Assembly (NCBI RefSeq): GCF_014858005.1
Contig: NZ_JACYOT010000001.1
Coordinates: forward strand, 186,001-250,000
Length of the DNA stretch: 64,000 nt
Reading direction: 5' to 3'
DNA from: Propioniciclava soli
GTDB taxonomy: Bacteria > Actinomycetota > Actinomycetes > Propionibacteriales > Propionibacteriaceae
The notes under the pieces are model-generated. The model searched no databases and was not told the origin of the DNA. It saw only the letters and a list, made by a program, of their open reading frames with translations. A program made the position numbers and the translations under genes. Shown here piece after piece: positions 34,975 through 45,210 of this stretch; the stretch's first letter is position 1; each line of letters opens with the position of its first letter.

Positions 34975-35877
34975 ATGGGCGCGGAGAGGTCGGTGACGTG
35001 GGACGACGTGGCGGCCCAGGCGGAGCGGCGGTACGCCGCGTCCGGGGGCGTGCTCGGCTGGGCCGGAGACCTGCGGACCACCCTGACCCGGCTGGCGCGG
35101 GCGTGGGAGCTGCGGCCGCTGGAGCTCTACGACTCCGGGATCGGCCACCCCGTGGTGCGGGTCGCGTGGCCGGCGGGGGAGGCCGTCCTCAAGGTGGCGC
35201 CGCCGGACGATCTGCGGGCCCAGACGCTGGTGCTTGTGGCCGACGGTGGCCGGGCCTACGCGCGGGTGCTGGCGGTGGACGAGGCGGCGGTGCTGCTGGA
35301 ACGCTTGGGTGCTCCGCTGCACGCGGCGGTGCCCGACCCGCTGGAACAGCTGCGCATCCAGGCGCGGCTGCTCCGGCGGGCCTGGGAGGTGCCGCTGGCG
35401 GTGGGGGAGCGCGTCGGCTCGAAGGCTGCTGGGCTGCTGGGCATTCTGGATGCCCACGCGGGGCTCGGTGCGGAGGTGCCGCACGTGCTGGAGCGCGCTC
35501 GGGGGCTGGCCGAGGACCTGGCGGTGGGCGAGTGCGCCGAGGTGGTGTGCCACGGCGACGCCCATTCCGGCAACGTGCTGGCGCGGGGTGGCGGCTCGTT
35601 TGCGCTCGTGGACCCGGACGGCTTCGTCGGCGAGCGCGCCTACGACCTGGGCGTGACGATGCGCAGCTTCCTGCCCGAGGTGCACGTGGGTGGTGCCCGG
35701 TTCGTGGCCGACTGCGCCGCCGTGTTGGCCGAGGAGAGTGGTGTCGAGGCCGACCGCATCGAGGCCTGGGCGTTCGTCGAGCGGGTCACGACCGGGCTGT
35801 TCCTGCGCCTGCTCGGCCACGGGGACGAGGGCGCTGCCCAGCTGGCGTCCGCGGCGTTGCTGTGTGGGGCGCGGTGA
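34975..35877 (+). CDS. Aminoglycoside/hydroxyurea-type phosphotransferase family protein
   Basis: A 300-residue protein-kinase-like phosphotransferase related to the streptomycin 6-kinase (APH_6_hur) family. The catalytic loop VVCHGDAHSGNVL carries the base Asp and the metal-binding Asn, and LVDPDGFVGERAYDLG carries the second metal Asp. The start follows TAGGGT by six bases (leaderless). The physiological substrate of such chromosomal kinases is unknown, and antibiotic resistance should not be assumed. Confidence 0.85.
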   Translation: MGAERSVTWDDVAAQAERRYAASGGVLGWAGDLRTTLTRLARAWELRPLELYDSGIGHPVVRVAWPAGEAVLKVAPPDDLRAQTLVLVADGGRAYARVLAVDEAAVLLERLGAPLHAAVPDPLEQLRIQARLLRRAWEVPLAVGERVGSKAAGLLGILDAHAGLGAEVPHVLERARGLAEDLAVGECAEVVCHGDAHSGNVLARGGGSFALVDPDGFVGERAYDLGVTMRSFLPEVHVGGARFVADCAAVLAEESGVEADRIEAWAFVERVTTGLFLRLLGHGDEGAAQLASAALLCGAR

Positions 35878-35937
35878 CGCGTGGGGAGCCTGCGTCCCGA
35901 TGAGCCGGGACGCGCCTCGGCCAGCGGGCGCCGTCCC

Positions 35938-35943
35938 TAGGCT
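35938..35943 (+). promoter_or_regulatory. -10 element TAGGCT of a leaderless promoter
   Basis: TAGGCT followed by six bases and the ATG of the HAD protein at 35950. Confidence 0.6.
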
Positions 35944-35949
35944 GGGGTC

Positions 35950-36588
35950 ATGTACCGGCACGTGTTCTGGGATCTCGGCGGCACCTTGGTCGACACCTAT
36001 CCAGCGCTCGACGCGGCCCTCGCGGGGGTGGTGGCCGCGCGCGGCGGTCACGTCGGGGTCGCGGAGGTGGCGCGGTTGACGCGGCGCTCGACGGGCGAGG
36101 CGATCGAGGCGTTGGCCGCCCGCTTCGGCATCGACGCGGCGGCGTTTGAGCGGGCGAATGCGGAGCTCAAGGAGTCGTGGGAGCGGACGCCGCCGCCCGC
36201 CATGGCCGGGGCCGCCGACCTGCTCGCCGAGATCCGCGCTGCCGGCGGGCTGAACCTCGTGGTCACCCACCGCGACCGCGCCTCCGCCACCGCGCTGCTG
36301 AAGGGCCTGGGGCTCGAGGTCGACGACCTGGTCTCGACCTCCGACGGGCACCCCCGCAAGCCCGATCCGACGATGTACCGGCTGCTGGTGGAGCGCCACG
36401 GGCTCGACACGGGGGAGTGCCTGGCCGTGGGCGACCGGCCGCTCGACGCCACCGCCGCCCAGGCCGCCGGGATCGATGCGGTGATGCTGGAATCCCCCGA
36501 GGCGCCCGTCGACGACGACGCCCGCTATTCGGTCACCACTCTGGCCGGGGTCCGGCCGCTGCTGTTTCTGGCCGCCTCCCCCGCCTGA
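35950..36588 (+). CDS. HAD-superfamily hydrolase with altered DxD motif
   Basis: A 212-residue HAD IA protein (phosphoglycolate phosphatase/beta-phosphoglucomutase-like). Motif I reads FWDLGGTLVDT: the nucleophile Asp8 is present, but the second Asp (general acid/base in phosphatases) is Gly10. Motif II is VVTHRDR with Thr in place, motif III Lys is in RKPDP, and motif IV is VGDRPLD. The cap domain spans about residues 15-80. The missing Asp suggests weak or no phosphatase activity, or another reaction. Confidence 0.85.
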   Translation: MYRHVFWDLGGTLVDTYPALDAALAGVVAARGGHVGVAEVARLTRRSTGEAIEALAARFGIDAAAFERANAELKESWERTPPPAMAGAADLLAEIRAAGGLNLVVTHRDRASATALLKGLGLEVDDLVSTSDGHPRKPDPTMYRLLVERHGLDTGECLAVGDRPLDATAAQAAGIDAVMLESPEAPVDDDARYSVTTLAGVRPLLFLAASPA

Positions 36589-36640
36589 TCCGACGACGTC
36601 CTGCATCGGACCGGCCGCACCCGTGCCGGGCACGGGGATC

Positions 36641-36743
36641 CGCGACGGTTTCGTGACACTCGATTTCGGAGCGCTGCAAGAAACCCCAGTGGGACTGGAG
36701 AAGTGAAGGGTCAATCAAAATCGAGTGTCATGAAACCGTCGCG
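36641..36743. repeat. Long inverted repeat, 26-base arms
   Basis: CGCGACGGTTTCGTGACACTCGATTT (36641-36666) is complementary to 36718-36743 with a single mismatch, which is a G-U pair in one RNA strand. The loop of about 51 bases contains a small CCAGT/ACTGG hairpin. It could be a structured RNA, a strong terminator-like element or a miniature transposable element; no clear target duplication flanks it. Confidence 0.75.
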
Positions 36744-36797
36744 ATGTCTCGGAGAGGGCGGCCGAGGGCGGTCGGTGCACCTTGGTGCCGCGCTCCT

Positions 36798-37038
36798 CAC
36801 GTGGCACTTCACCTCACGTGGCACCTCACCTCACGTGGCGCACTGGGCCTCCAAGTGGCACCTCACCTCACGTGGCGCACTGAGCCCTCACGTGGCGCAC
36901 TGAGCCTTCACGTGGCGCACCTTCCCCTCACGTGGCGCAGCGCGGCTCACGTGGAGGGCCTTGGACGGGCCGCCACGTGAGCTCAGCTGCGCCAAGAGAC
37001 AGCGCAGTGCGCCACGTGGAACCACGGTGCGCCAAGTG
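36798..37038. repeat. Mirrored CACGTGGCGC repeat cluster, copy 2
   Basis: Nine forward units (CACGTGGCRC and close variants) start at 36798, 36815, 36832, 36852, 36869, 36889, 36909, 36929 and 36948. They are followed by core GGGCCTTGGACGGGCC at 36956-36971, then inverted units at 36972, 36989, 37009 and 37029 with increasing divergence. The core and the following bases (GCCACGTGAGCT) closely match copy 1 (5679 onward). Confidence 0.85.
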
Positions 37039-37193
37039 GTGCGTCAAGAGATCTGGTGCGCTGAGGGAGAGCGCCCTCTGACAAGGGCGGAACGCCAGGT
37101 GACCCCAGGCCGCTGGAACACCCATCCCAGCGCCCGGAGGAGGCGTCACAAACACGCCCCTGTCACCGGCTCACCGGGACAGCCCCGAAAACC
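37039..37193. other. Remainder of the HAD-ackA intergenic region
   Basis: About 150 bases downstream of the repeat cluster and of ackA. No gene is seen. A clear terminator for ackA was not found; the repeat cluster next to it may serve that role. Confidence 0.4.
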
Positions 37194-38381
37194 TCAGCCC
37201 GCGATGACTGCGGAGACCTCCCGGGCCATCTGGAGCTCCTCGTTGGTCGGCACGACGAGCACGGTCACCGGCGAGTCGTCGGTGGAGATCACCCGTGGCT
37301 GCGAGCTGCGCTCGGCGTTGCGCTCCGGGTCGAGTTTCACGCCCAGCCCAGCGAGGCGTTCGCAGACGCGGGCCCGGATCACCGGGTCGTTCTCCCCGAC
37401 GCCGGCGGTGAACGTGATCGTGTCGACGCCGCCCAGGATGGCCATGTAGGCGCCGATGTAGTGCAGCAGCCGGTGGATGTAGACGTCCAACGCGATCTTC
37501 GCCCGCTCGTCGCCGGCCTCGATCTTCGCCGAGATGTCGCGGAAGTCCGAGGCCCCGGCGAGCCCGATCATGCCCGACTTCTTGTTCAGCAGGTTGTCGA
37601 TCGCATCGACGCTGAAGCCGGCCTCGCGGTGCAGGTAGAAGATCAGCCCGGGATCGACGTCGCCGGAGCGCGTCCCCATCACCAGGCCCTGCAGCGGGGT
37701 GAGGCCCATCGAGGTGTCGACGGCCACGCCGTGGTCGATCGCCGAGATCGACGCCCCGTTGCCCAGGTGGCAGACGATCTGCTTCAACGACTCATAGTCG
37801 ACGCCCAGCGTCTCGGCCACCGTGTGCGACACGTAGTTGTGCGACGTGCCGTGGAAGCCGTACCGCCGCACGGAGTACTGCTCGGCGATGCCGGTCGGCA
37901 CCGCGTAGGTGTAGGCCTCCGGCGGCAGCGAGCTGAAGAAGGCGGTGTCGAAGACGGCCACGTGGGGCACGTTGGGCAGCGCCCGACGCGCGCCGCGGAT
38001 GCCGGCGATGCCGGGCGGGTTGTGCAGCGGGGCGAGCGGCGACAACTCCTCCAGCGTCTCGATCACGTGGTCGTCGATGACCGTGCTGTGGGTGAGCTTG
38101 TCCCCGCCGTGCACGGTGCGGTGGCCGACGGCCTTCACCTGGTCGAGCGCGGGGCCGTGCTCCTCGAACATCGTCACCATGGCGGCGAGCGCTACGGTGT
38201 GGTTCGGGTACGACTCCTCCTCGGTGAACGTCTCGTCACCGACGGTGTGCTTGATGCGGCTCAGCTCCTGGCCTATCCGCTCGATCAGGCCGGTGGCCAG
38301 GACGCGCTCGTCGTCGGCGTCGATCACCTGGTACTTGATGGAGCTAGAGCCGGCGTTCAGCAGCAGGATGGGCGTGGACAC
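37194..38381 (-). CDS. ackA: Acetate kinase
   Basis: A 395-residue acetate kinase converting acetyl phosphate and ADP to acetate and ATP. N-terminal LLLNAGSSSIKY, the central YGFHGTSHNYV with catalytic His, HLGNGASI and FTAGVGEND near the C-terminus are all present, and the length is standard. GTG 38381 follows AGGAG. It is the second gene of the pta-ackA operon, 29 bases after pta. Confidence 0.97.
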   Translation of the reverse strand: MSTPILLLNAGSSSIKYQVIDADDERVLATGLIERIGQELSRIKHTVGDETFTEEESYPNHTVALAAMVTMFEEHGPALDQVKAVGHRTVHGGDKLTHSTVIDDHVIETLEELSPLAPLHNPPGIAGIRGARRALPNVPHVAVFDTAFFSSLPPEAYTYAVPTGIAEQYSVRRYGFHGTSHNYVSHTVAETLGVDYESLKQIVCHLGNGASISAIDHGVAVDTSMGLTPLQGLVMGTRSGDVDPGLIFYLHREAGFSVDAIDNLLNKKSGMIGLAGASDFRDISAKIEAGDERAKIALDVYIHRLLHYIGAYMAILGGVDTITFTAGVGENDPVIRARVCERLAGLGVKLDPERNAERSSQPRVISTDDSPVTVLVVPTNEELQMAREVSAVIAG

Positions 38382-38410
38382 GAGTTCTCCTCAGGTCGGC
38401 AGGTCGGGGG

Positions 38411-40471
38411 TCAGCTGTGTTGGGCCTGGATGGCCGTGATGGCGATGGTGTTGACGATGTCGTCGACCAGGGCACCGCGCGACAGGTCGTTGACCGGCTT
38501 GTTCAGCCCCTGCAGCACGGGCCCGACCGCCAGCGCTCCCGCGGAGCGCTGGACCGCTTTGTACGTGTTGTTGCCCGTGTTGAGGTCGGGGAAGATGAAC
38601 ACCGTCGCCTGCCCCGCCACCTCCGAGCCCGGCATCTTCTTCGAGCCCACGGTCGGGTCGACGGCGGCGTCGAACTGGATCGGCCCCTCGACCTTCAGCT
38701 CCGGCGCCCGCTGCTTCACCAGCTCCGTGGCCGCGCGCACCTTGTCGACGTCGGCGCCCGAGCCGGACTCACCGGTGGAGTACGACAGCATCGCCACGCG
38801 CGGCGTGATGCCGAACGCGACGGCCGTCTCGGCCGAGGAGATCGCGATGTCGGCGAGCTGCTCCGCGCTCGGGTCGGGGTTGACGGCGCAGTCGCCGTAG
38901 ACGTCCACCCGGTCGGCCATGCACATGAGGAACGACGAACTCACCACCGACACCCCGGGGCGCGTCTTGATGAACTCCAGCGACGGCCGGATCGTGTTGG
39001 CCGTGGTGTTCACCGCGCCCGACACCATGCCGTCGGCCATTCCCAGGTGCACCATCATCGTGCCGAAGTAGCTCGGGTCGGTCATCTTCTCCCGCGCCTG
39101 CTCCACCGTGACGCCCTTCTTGGCGCGCAGCGTCGCGTACTCCTGCGAGAACCGTTCCACGAGCTCCGGGGAGCCCAGCGACACGATCTCGGCGCCCTCC
39201 AGGGAGAACCCGAGCCCGCTCGCGCGGTTCTTGATCTCGGTGGCGTCGCCGAGCAGCACGATGTCGGCCGTGCCGCGGCGCAGCACGAGGGACGCCGCCT
39301 CCAGAATCCGGTCGTCGCCCGACTCGGGCAGCACGATTTTCCGCTTGTCCTTGCGGGCCATCTCGGTGAGCTGGTACTCGAACATCAGTGGCGTCCGGAT
39401 GTTCGACGGCGCGACGTCCATCGCGGCCAGGAGCGCGGCGGCGTCCACGTTCTCGTCGAACAGCCGACGCCCGAGCTCGAGCTTGCGGGGCGAACTCGTC
39501 ATCGTGCCCTCGAGGTTGAACAGCCGCTCGGCGGTCGTGTAGGTGCCGAGGTCGGTGAGCGCGATCGGCAGCTCGTGGTGCACCGTGTCGATGAGCGCGC
39601 TGACCGTGGCGGGGATCTCGTAGCCGCCCACCAGGATCATGCCCGTCAGCTGCGGGAACGCCCCCGAGGTGTGCGCCAGCAGCACGCCCGGGATCAGCTC
39701 GGAGCGGTCGCTGGGCACGACCACCGTCGAATCCGGCTGGAGCCGCGCCAGCACGTTGGGCAGCGTCATGCCGCACACGAGGACGCTCTGGCTCTCCAGC
39801 TCGATCTTCTCCGGACGCCCGTGCAGCACGCGACCGTCGACCGCGGCCACCTGGTCGTCGAACGACGGGGCCGTCAGCAGCGGGTGGCCCTGCAGCGCGC
39901 CGACCACCAGGCCCGGCAGCGCCTCGCCGAGGGCCGCGGCGTAGGCGTCCTCCTCGCCCACCGGCACGCGGGTGGCGAACACGCCGATGACGCCGGCGTG
40001 CTGGTGGCGGAACTCGGCCACCGAGGTCTGCGCGAGCTGGACGACCTGCTCCGGCGTCCGCTCCTGCCCCGAGACGGCGAGGGCGACCGGTGCGTTGAGG
40101 TTGGCCGCGATGCGGGCGTTGAAGGTGAGCTCGGTGGAGCCGATGACGTCGGTGTAGTCCGACCCGACGATGACGACGGTGTCGCGGCGTTCCGACAGCT
40201 CGCCGTACTTGTGGACGATCGTCGCCAGCGCGTCGTCGGCGTCGGCGCGGACGTCGGCGTAGGTCACCCCGACGGCTTCGGAGTAGGAGAGCTCGACGGC
40301 GGGCTGGGCGAGCAGCGCCTCGGCGACGCCGTCGCGTCCCTCCGACGTCACGAGCGGGCGGAACACGGCCACCGAGCCGAGGTTCCGGGTGAGGGCGTCG
40401 ATGACGCCCAGGGCGACGATGGACTTACCGGTCTGGCCTTCGGGGGCCACCACGTAGATGCTCCGAGTCAC
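38411..40471 (-). CDS. pta: Phosphate acetyltransferase (long form with BioD-like and DRTGG domains)
   Basis: A 686-residue enzyme interconverting acetyl-CoA and acetyl phosphate. The N-terminal P-loop-like region (APEGQTGKS) and the DRTGG-type middle domain are regulatory; the catalytic PTA_PTB domain fills about residues 370-686 (IVLPESGDDRILEAA, MVHLGMADGMVSGA, VNDLSRGA). GTG 40471 lies exactly six bases after TAGCCT (40478-40483 on this strand) and has no ribosome site, so the mRNA is probably leaderless. Operon with ackA. Confidence 0.97.
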   Translation of the reverse strand: MTRSIYVVAPEGQTGKSIVALGVIDALTRNLGSVAVFRPLVTSEGRDGVAEALLAQPAVELSYSEAVGVTYADVRADADDALATIVHKYGELSERRDTVVIVGSDYTDVIGSTELTFNARIAANLNAPVALAVSGQERTPEQVVQLAQTSVAEFRHQHAGVIGVFATRVPVGEEDAYAAALGEALPGLVVGALQGHPLLTAPSFDDQVAAVDGRVLHGRPEKIELESQSVLVCGMTLPNVLARLQPDSTVVVPSDRSELIPGVLLAHTSGAFPQLTGMILVGGYEIPATVSALIDTVHHELPIALTDLGTYTTAERLFNLEGTMTSSPRKLELGRRLFDENVDAAALLAAMDVAPSNIRTPLMFEYQLTEMARKDKRKIVLPESGDDRILEAASLVLRRGTADIVLLGDATEIKNRASGLGFSLEGAEIVSLGSPELVERFSQEYATLRAKKGVTVEQAREKMTDPSYFGTMMVHLGMADGMVSGAVNTTANTIRPSLEFIKTRPGVSVVSSSFLMCMADRVDVYGDCAVNPDPSAEQLADIAISSAETAVAFGITPRVAMLSYSTGESGSGADVDKVRAATELVKQRAPELKVEGPIQFDAAVDPTVGSKKMPGSEVAGQATVFIFPDLNTGNNTYKAVQRSAGALAVGPVLQGLNKPVNDLSRGALVDDIVNTIAITAIQAQHS

Positions 40472-40477
40472 CGTTTC

Positions 40478-40483
40478 AGGCTA
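40478..40483 (-). promoter_or_regulatory. -10 element TAGCCT of the leaderless pta promoter
   Basis: Minus-strand TAGCCT, six bases, then GTG of pta at 40471. Confidence 0.6.
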
Positions 40484-40515
40484 TCGCGTCCGCCCCCGCC
40501 CCGGTGCGGGCCGGC

Positions 40516-41334
40516 TCAGAGGCGCTCGCGCACCCAGGCGATCTGCGCGGGGTGGGGGACGGCGTCGGAGGTCTCGAGGATCACCGGGGCGCCGGCGTCC
40601 CGCGCGATGGCGGCCAGCGCGTCCGGGTCGATCTGGCCGCGGCCGAGGATCTCGTGGCGGTCGGCGCCCGAATCGGCCGGGTCGCGGGAGTCGTTGAGGT
40701 GCACCAGGTCGATGCGGCCGGTGATGGCGCGGACGTCCGCGACGACCGTCGCCAGGTCGAGCCCGCCGGCGTGCGCGTGGCACGTGTCGAGGCAGAACCC
40801 GACGTTCTCCGCACCGTCGGCCGCCTGGACGGCCTCCCACAGCCGCGCGATGCGCTCCAGGTGGCGGGCCATGGCGTTGGTGCCGCCCGCGGTGTTCTCG
40901 ATGAGAATCGGCACGGTCAGCTCGAGCCCCTCGACGGCCTTGCGCCAGTTGTCGAAGCCGACCTCCGGGTCGTCCTTCGCGCCGAGGTGGCCGCCGTGCA
41001 CGATGACGCCGCGCGCGCCGATCTCCGTGGCCATCCGCACCTGCTTGGCGAGGATCTGCCGGCTCGGGATGCGCACGCGGTTGTTCGTGGTGGCCACGTT
41101 GACGATGTATGGCGCGTGCACGAACACCCCGACGCCCGCGGCCTCCGCCTCCGCGCGGAACCCGGCCGCGCCGTCGGCGTGCGGCACGGCGTGCCCCTTG
41201 AACGCCTGCGGGTCACCCAGGAACGTCTGCACGATGTCGAGCCCCTGGGCGGACGCCCTCGCGATCGCGTCCGCGCCCAGGTGTGCGCCGAACTCCAGAT
41301 TCACGACAGCGCCGTTCAACCCAACCCCCGTCAT
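40516..41334 (-). CDS. nfo: Deoxyribonuclease IV (AP endonuclease IV)
   Basis: A 272-residue TIM-barrel endonuclease that cuts abasic sites in base-excision repair. Metal-binding segments of the family are visible in order: FVHAPYIVN, VIVHGGH, ILIENTAGG, GFCLDTCHAHAGG, VHLNDSRD, DRHEILGRGQI and ILETSD. ATG 41334 overlaps the stop of the ACT-domain gene (ATGA), so the two are co-translated. Confidence 0.92.
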   Translation of the reverse strand: MTGVGLNGAVVNLEFGAHLGADAIARASAQGLDIVQTFLGDPQAFKGHAVPHADGAAGFRAEAEAAGVGVFVHAPYIVNVATTNNRVRIPSRQILAKQVRMATEIGARGVIVHGGHLGAKDDPEVGFDNWRKAVEGLELTVPILIENTAGGTNAMARHLERIARLWEAVQAADGAENVGFCLDTCHAHAGGLDLATVVADVRAITGRIDLVHLNDSRDPADSGADRHEILGRGQIDPDALAAIARDAGAPVILETSDAVPHPAQIAWVRERL

Positions 41335-41711
41335 TCCAGACCGCCCAGCACATCGACGGCCGCCGCGACGTCCTCGACCGGCACGAGCAGGTGGTCGTGG
41401 TAGTAGCCGGCGATCACGTTGCACGAGATGCCGACGCGGGCGAGCGCGTTCGTCACCGCGGCGGTCAGCCCCACGGACTCCAGCGAGGAGTGCACCTGCA
41501 GCGTGATCCAGCCGAACTCGGCGTCGTAGGCGAGGCCCAGCTCGTCGGCCGCGTCCCGGTCCACCACCAATGTCGTGCCCTCGTCCTCGGTGATGCGCGC
41601 GTGGGCGATCACGTCGGGCGGGGTGGGGGTGGTCGTGAACACGTAGCTCCCCGGGCGGACGCGCGGTCGCAGCGCGCCGAGGATCTCGTGGAGGTTGGTC
41701 AGGCCGGCCAT
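41331..41711 (-). CDS. ACT-domain-containing protein
   Basis: A 126-residue protein with paired ACT-like halves. The N-terminal part holds PGSYVFTTTPTP and a second part SLESVGLTAAVTNALARVGISCNVIAGYYHDHLLVP, the typical ACT beta-alpha-beta pattern that binds amino acids. It is leaderless: minus-strand TAGACT at 41718-41723, six bases, ATG. First gene of a two-gene operon with nfo. Its role beside a repair enzyme is unexplained. Confidence 0.85.
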   Translation of the reverse strand: MAGLTNLHEILGALRPRVRPGSYVFTTTPTPPDVIAHARITEDEGTTLVVDRDAADELGLAYDAEFGWITLQVHSSLESVGLTAAVTNALARVGISCNVIAGYYHDHLLVPVEDVAAAVDVLGGLE

Positions 41712-41717
41712 GGGGTG

Positions 41718-41723
41718 AGTCTA
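41718..41723 (-). promoter_or_regulatory. -10 element TAGACT of a leaderless promoter
   Basis: Minus-strand TAGACT followed by six bases and the ATG of the ACT-domain gene at 41711. Confidence 0.6.
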
Positions 41724-41753
41724 CGAGCCGCGACCGGCCGCGGTGCGAGGCCG

Positions 41754-42692
41754 TCAGGACGCGAACGCCTTGGCCAGCGCGATCATGCGGGCCCGGAACG
41801 CGTCGGACGCCGGCGCGTGGGCGGCGGCGTCCACGGCGTTGAGGACGAGGCGGACGTGGGTCCAGGCGCGCACGCGGTCCTCGTCGAGGCCGGCCACGTC
41901 GGTGACGATGTCGGCGCGCAACCGCAGGTGGGCGCGCAGGCTGTGGGCGCGGGCGGCCTCGTCCGCGCGGTTCCACACGATCGGCGCGACCGCGAAGGCC
42001 CACTCGGTGGCCAGGGGCTTGGGATCGATGGCCACCCAGGCACCGCGGCCGGCGTCCAGCGGGGCCAGCACGTCGGCGTCGTGCAGGTCGGTGTGGACGA
42101 GCCGGTTCGTTGGGGGGTCAACGAGCAACGAGGCCAGCTCGGACGCCGCCTGCTGCGTCATCCGGCGGGGCACCAGGGGAGTCCCGGCCAGCAGGTCACG
42201 CCGCCAACGCTCGGTGTGGCTGGCCGCGGTGGTGAATTGCGGCGCCGCCGGTCGATCCAGCCGGGTGAACAGCGTGCCGATCTCCTCGCAGGCCTCCAGC
42301 ACGCTGACGCCGCGCAGGTCGCGGTCGCCGTCGAGCCGCTCCAGCAGCAGGGCCCAGGAGGCGGGGTCGGCGGCGAGCAGCCGCACCGCACCGTCGCCGT
42401 CCCAGTGCCGTAGCGCCAGGTGCTCCAGCGCCGCCTCGGCGTGCGGCCAGGTGAGCTTCAGCGCGGCCCGCTCACCGGAGGCACGGCGCACCGGCACCAC
42501 CAGCGCACACTCGCCGTGCCACGCGTCGCCGTCGGGGGCCAGCTCCCACGCCGCCAGCCGATCGGCCAGGAGCGACGGCAGGCGGGCGAGCCACGCGTCC
42601 CCGCTCACCGGGCCCCCGGGGCCGGCGCCGCGGGCGTCCGGCTTGCGCCCGGCCACGGTGGCGCGGAAGGACTCCGGGATCGGCGTGCTCAC
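41754..42692 (-). CDS. Streptomycin-6-kinase-like phosphotransferase
   Basis: A 312-residue kinase-fold protein of the APH_6_hur group. GTG 42692 follows GGGGAGG at good spacing; the open frame to 42842 is rejected. The catalytic loop reads VHTDLHDADVL and the following metal site AIDPKP. The usual Asn of HGDLHxxN is Asp here, and the Gly after the first His is Thr, so activity may be altered. It is divergent from the acyl-CoA ligase. Substrate unknown. Confidence 0.82.
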   Translation of the reverse strand: MSTPIPESFRATVAGRKPDARGAGPGGPVSGDAWLARLPSLLADRLAAWELAPDGDAWHGECALVVPVRRASGERAALKLTWPHAEAALEHLALRHWDGDGAVRLLAADPASWALLLERLDGDRDLRGVSVLEACEEIGTLFTRLDRPAAPQFTTAASHTERWRRDLLAGTPLVPRRMTQQAASELASLLVDPPTNRLVHTDLHDADVLAPLDAGRGAWVAIDPKPLATEWAFAVAPIVWNRADEAARAHSLRAHLRLRADIVTDVAGLDEDRVRAWTHVRLVLNAVDAAAHAPASDAFRARMIALAKAFAS

Positions 42693-42726
42693 CGGGCCAT
42701 CCTCCCCGGGGCCGCAAGCGCGCGGG

Positions 42727-42756
42727 ATGACCCCGGCACCTACGGAACGGTAACCT
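42727..42756 (+). promoter_or_regulatory. Probable promoter of the acyl-CoA ligase
   Basis: ATGACC (42727-42732), 18 bases, TAACCT (42751-42756). The start would be near 42763, about 50 bases before the ATG, which has its own AGGGAG site. Confidence 0.45.
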
Positions 42757-42813
42757 CGGGCAGGGAGAGCGGCCGCGGGGGCGATCGCGGCGCCACGACA
42801 AGGGAGTTCACGC

Positions 42814-44622
<1,809 letters not shown>

Positions 44623-44697
44623 TCGCGCCCGACCACGCTGCAACGCCGCGTGGCCCGCACGCGTGGGACGGGTGTGACGCTGGAGGTGGCCCGGGAC

Positions 44698-45210
44698 ATG
44701 GAACCCGACGAGCGGGCGGTTGAGCCGCAGACGTTCGACGCCTACGTGCGGGAACGCTCCGTCGCGCTCCAGCGCTTCGCCTACCTGGTGACGCGGCACC
44801 CCGAGGACGCCCGCGACGCCGTGCAGGACGCACTGGTCGGGCTGTTCCCGCGGTACGCGCAGGTCGCGGCGGCGGGCTCGGTGGACGCCTACGTGCACCG
44901 CTCGATCGCCAATGCCGCGGTGTCGCGGTGGCGCAAGGGGGGTCGCCTCGTCCCGGTCGCCGAGCCGGAGGACGTCCGTGCCGACGGGCGTCCGCTGGAG
45001 GAGGCCGTGACCGACGCCGAGGTCGCCTGGGATCTCATCGGGGAACTCCCGCCGGCCCAGCGCACCGCCGTGGTGCTGCGCTATTGGTCGGACGCCACCT
45101 TCGCCGACATCGGCGCGGCCCTCGGTTGCCCCGAGGCCACCGCGCGTTCACACGTGCACCGGGCGCTCGCCCGGTTGCGCGCCCACCTGGGGGAGGATGA
45201 CCATGCCTGA
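44698..45210 (+). CDS. ECF RNA polymerase sigma factor (SigE/SAM-type)
   Basis: A 170-residue ECF sigma factor. Region 2 spans about residues 25-85 (RFAYLVTRHPEDARDAVQDALVGLF) and region 4 the last 60 (ELPPAQRTAVVLRYWSDATFADIGAALGCPEATARSHVHRAL). ATG 44698 follows GGAGG at a slightly long spacing. The stop overlaps the start of the next gene, which encodes a membrane protein and is probably its regulator or partner. Confidence 0.88.
   Translation: MEPDERAVEPQTFDAYVRERSVALQRFAYLVTRHPEDARDAVQDALVGLFPRYAQVAAAGSVDAYVHRSIANAAVSRWRKGGRLVPVAEPEDVRADGRPLEEAVTDAEVAWDLIGELPPAQRTAVVLRYWSDATFADIGAALGCPEATARSHVHRALARLRAHLGEDDHA

Noticed and set aside
44640-44697. Upstream GTG start (44650) for the ECF sigma factor
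   Set aside because: No ribosome site precedes it and the extra residues are not conserved sigma sequence; ATG 44698 behind GGAGG is better.
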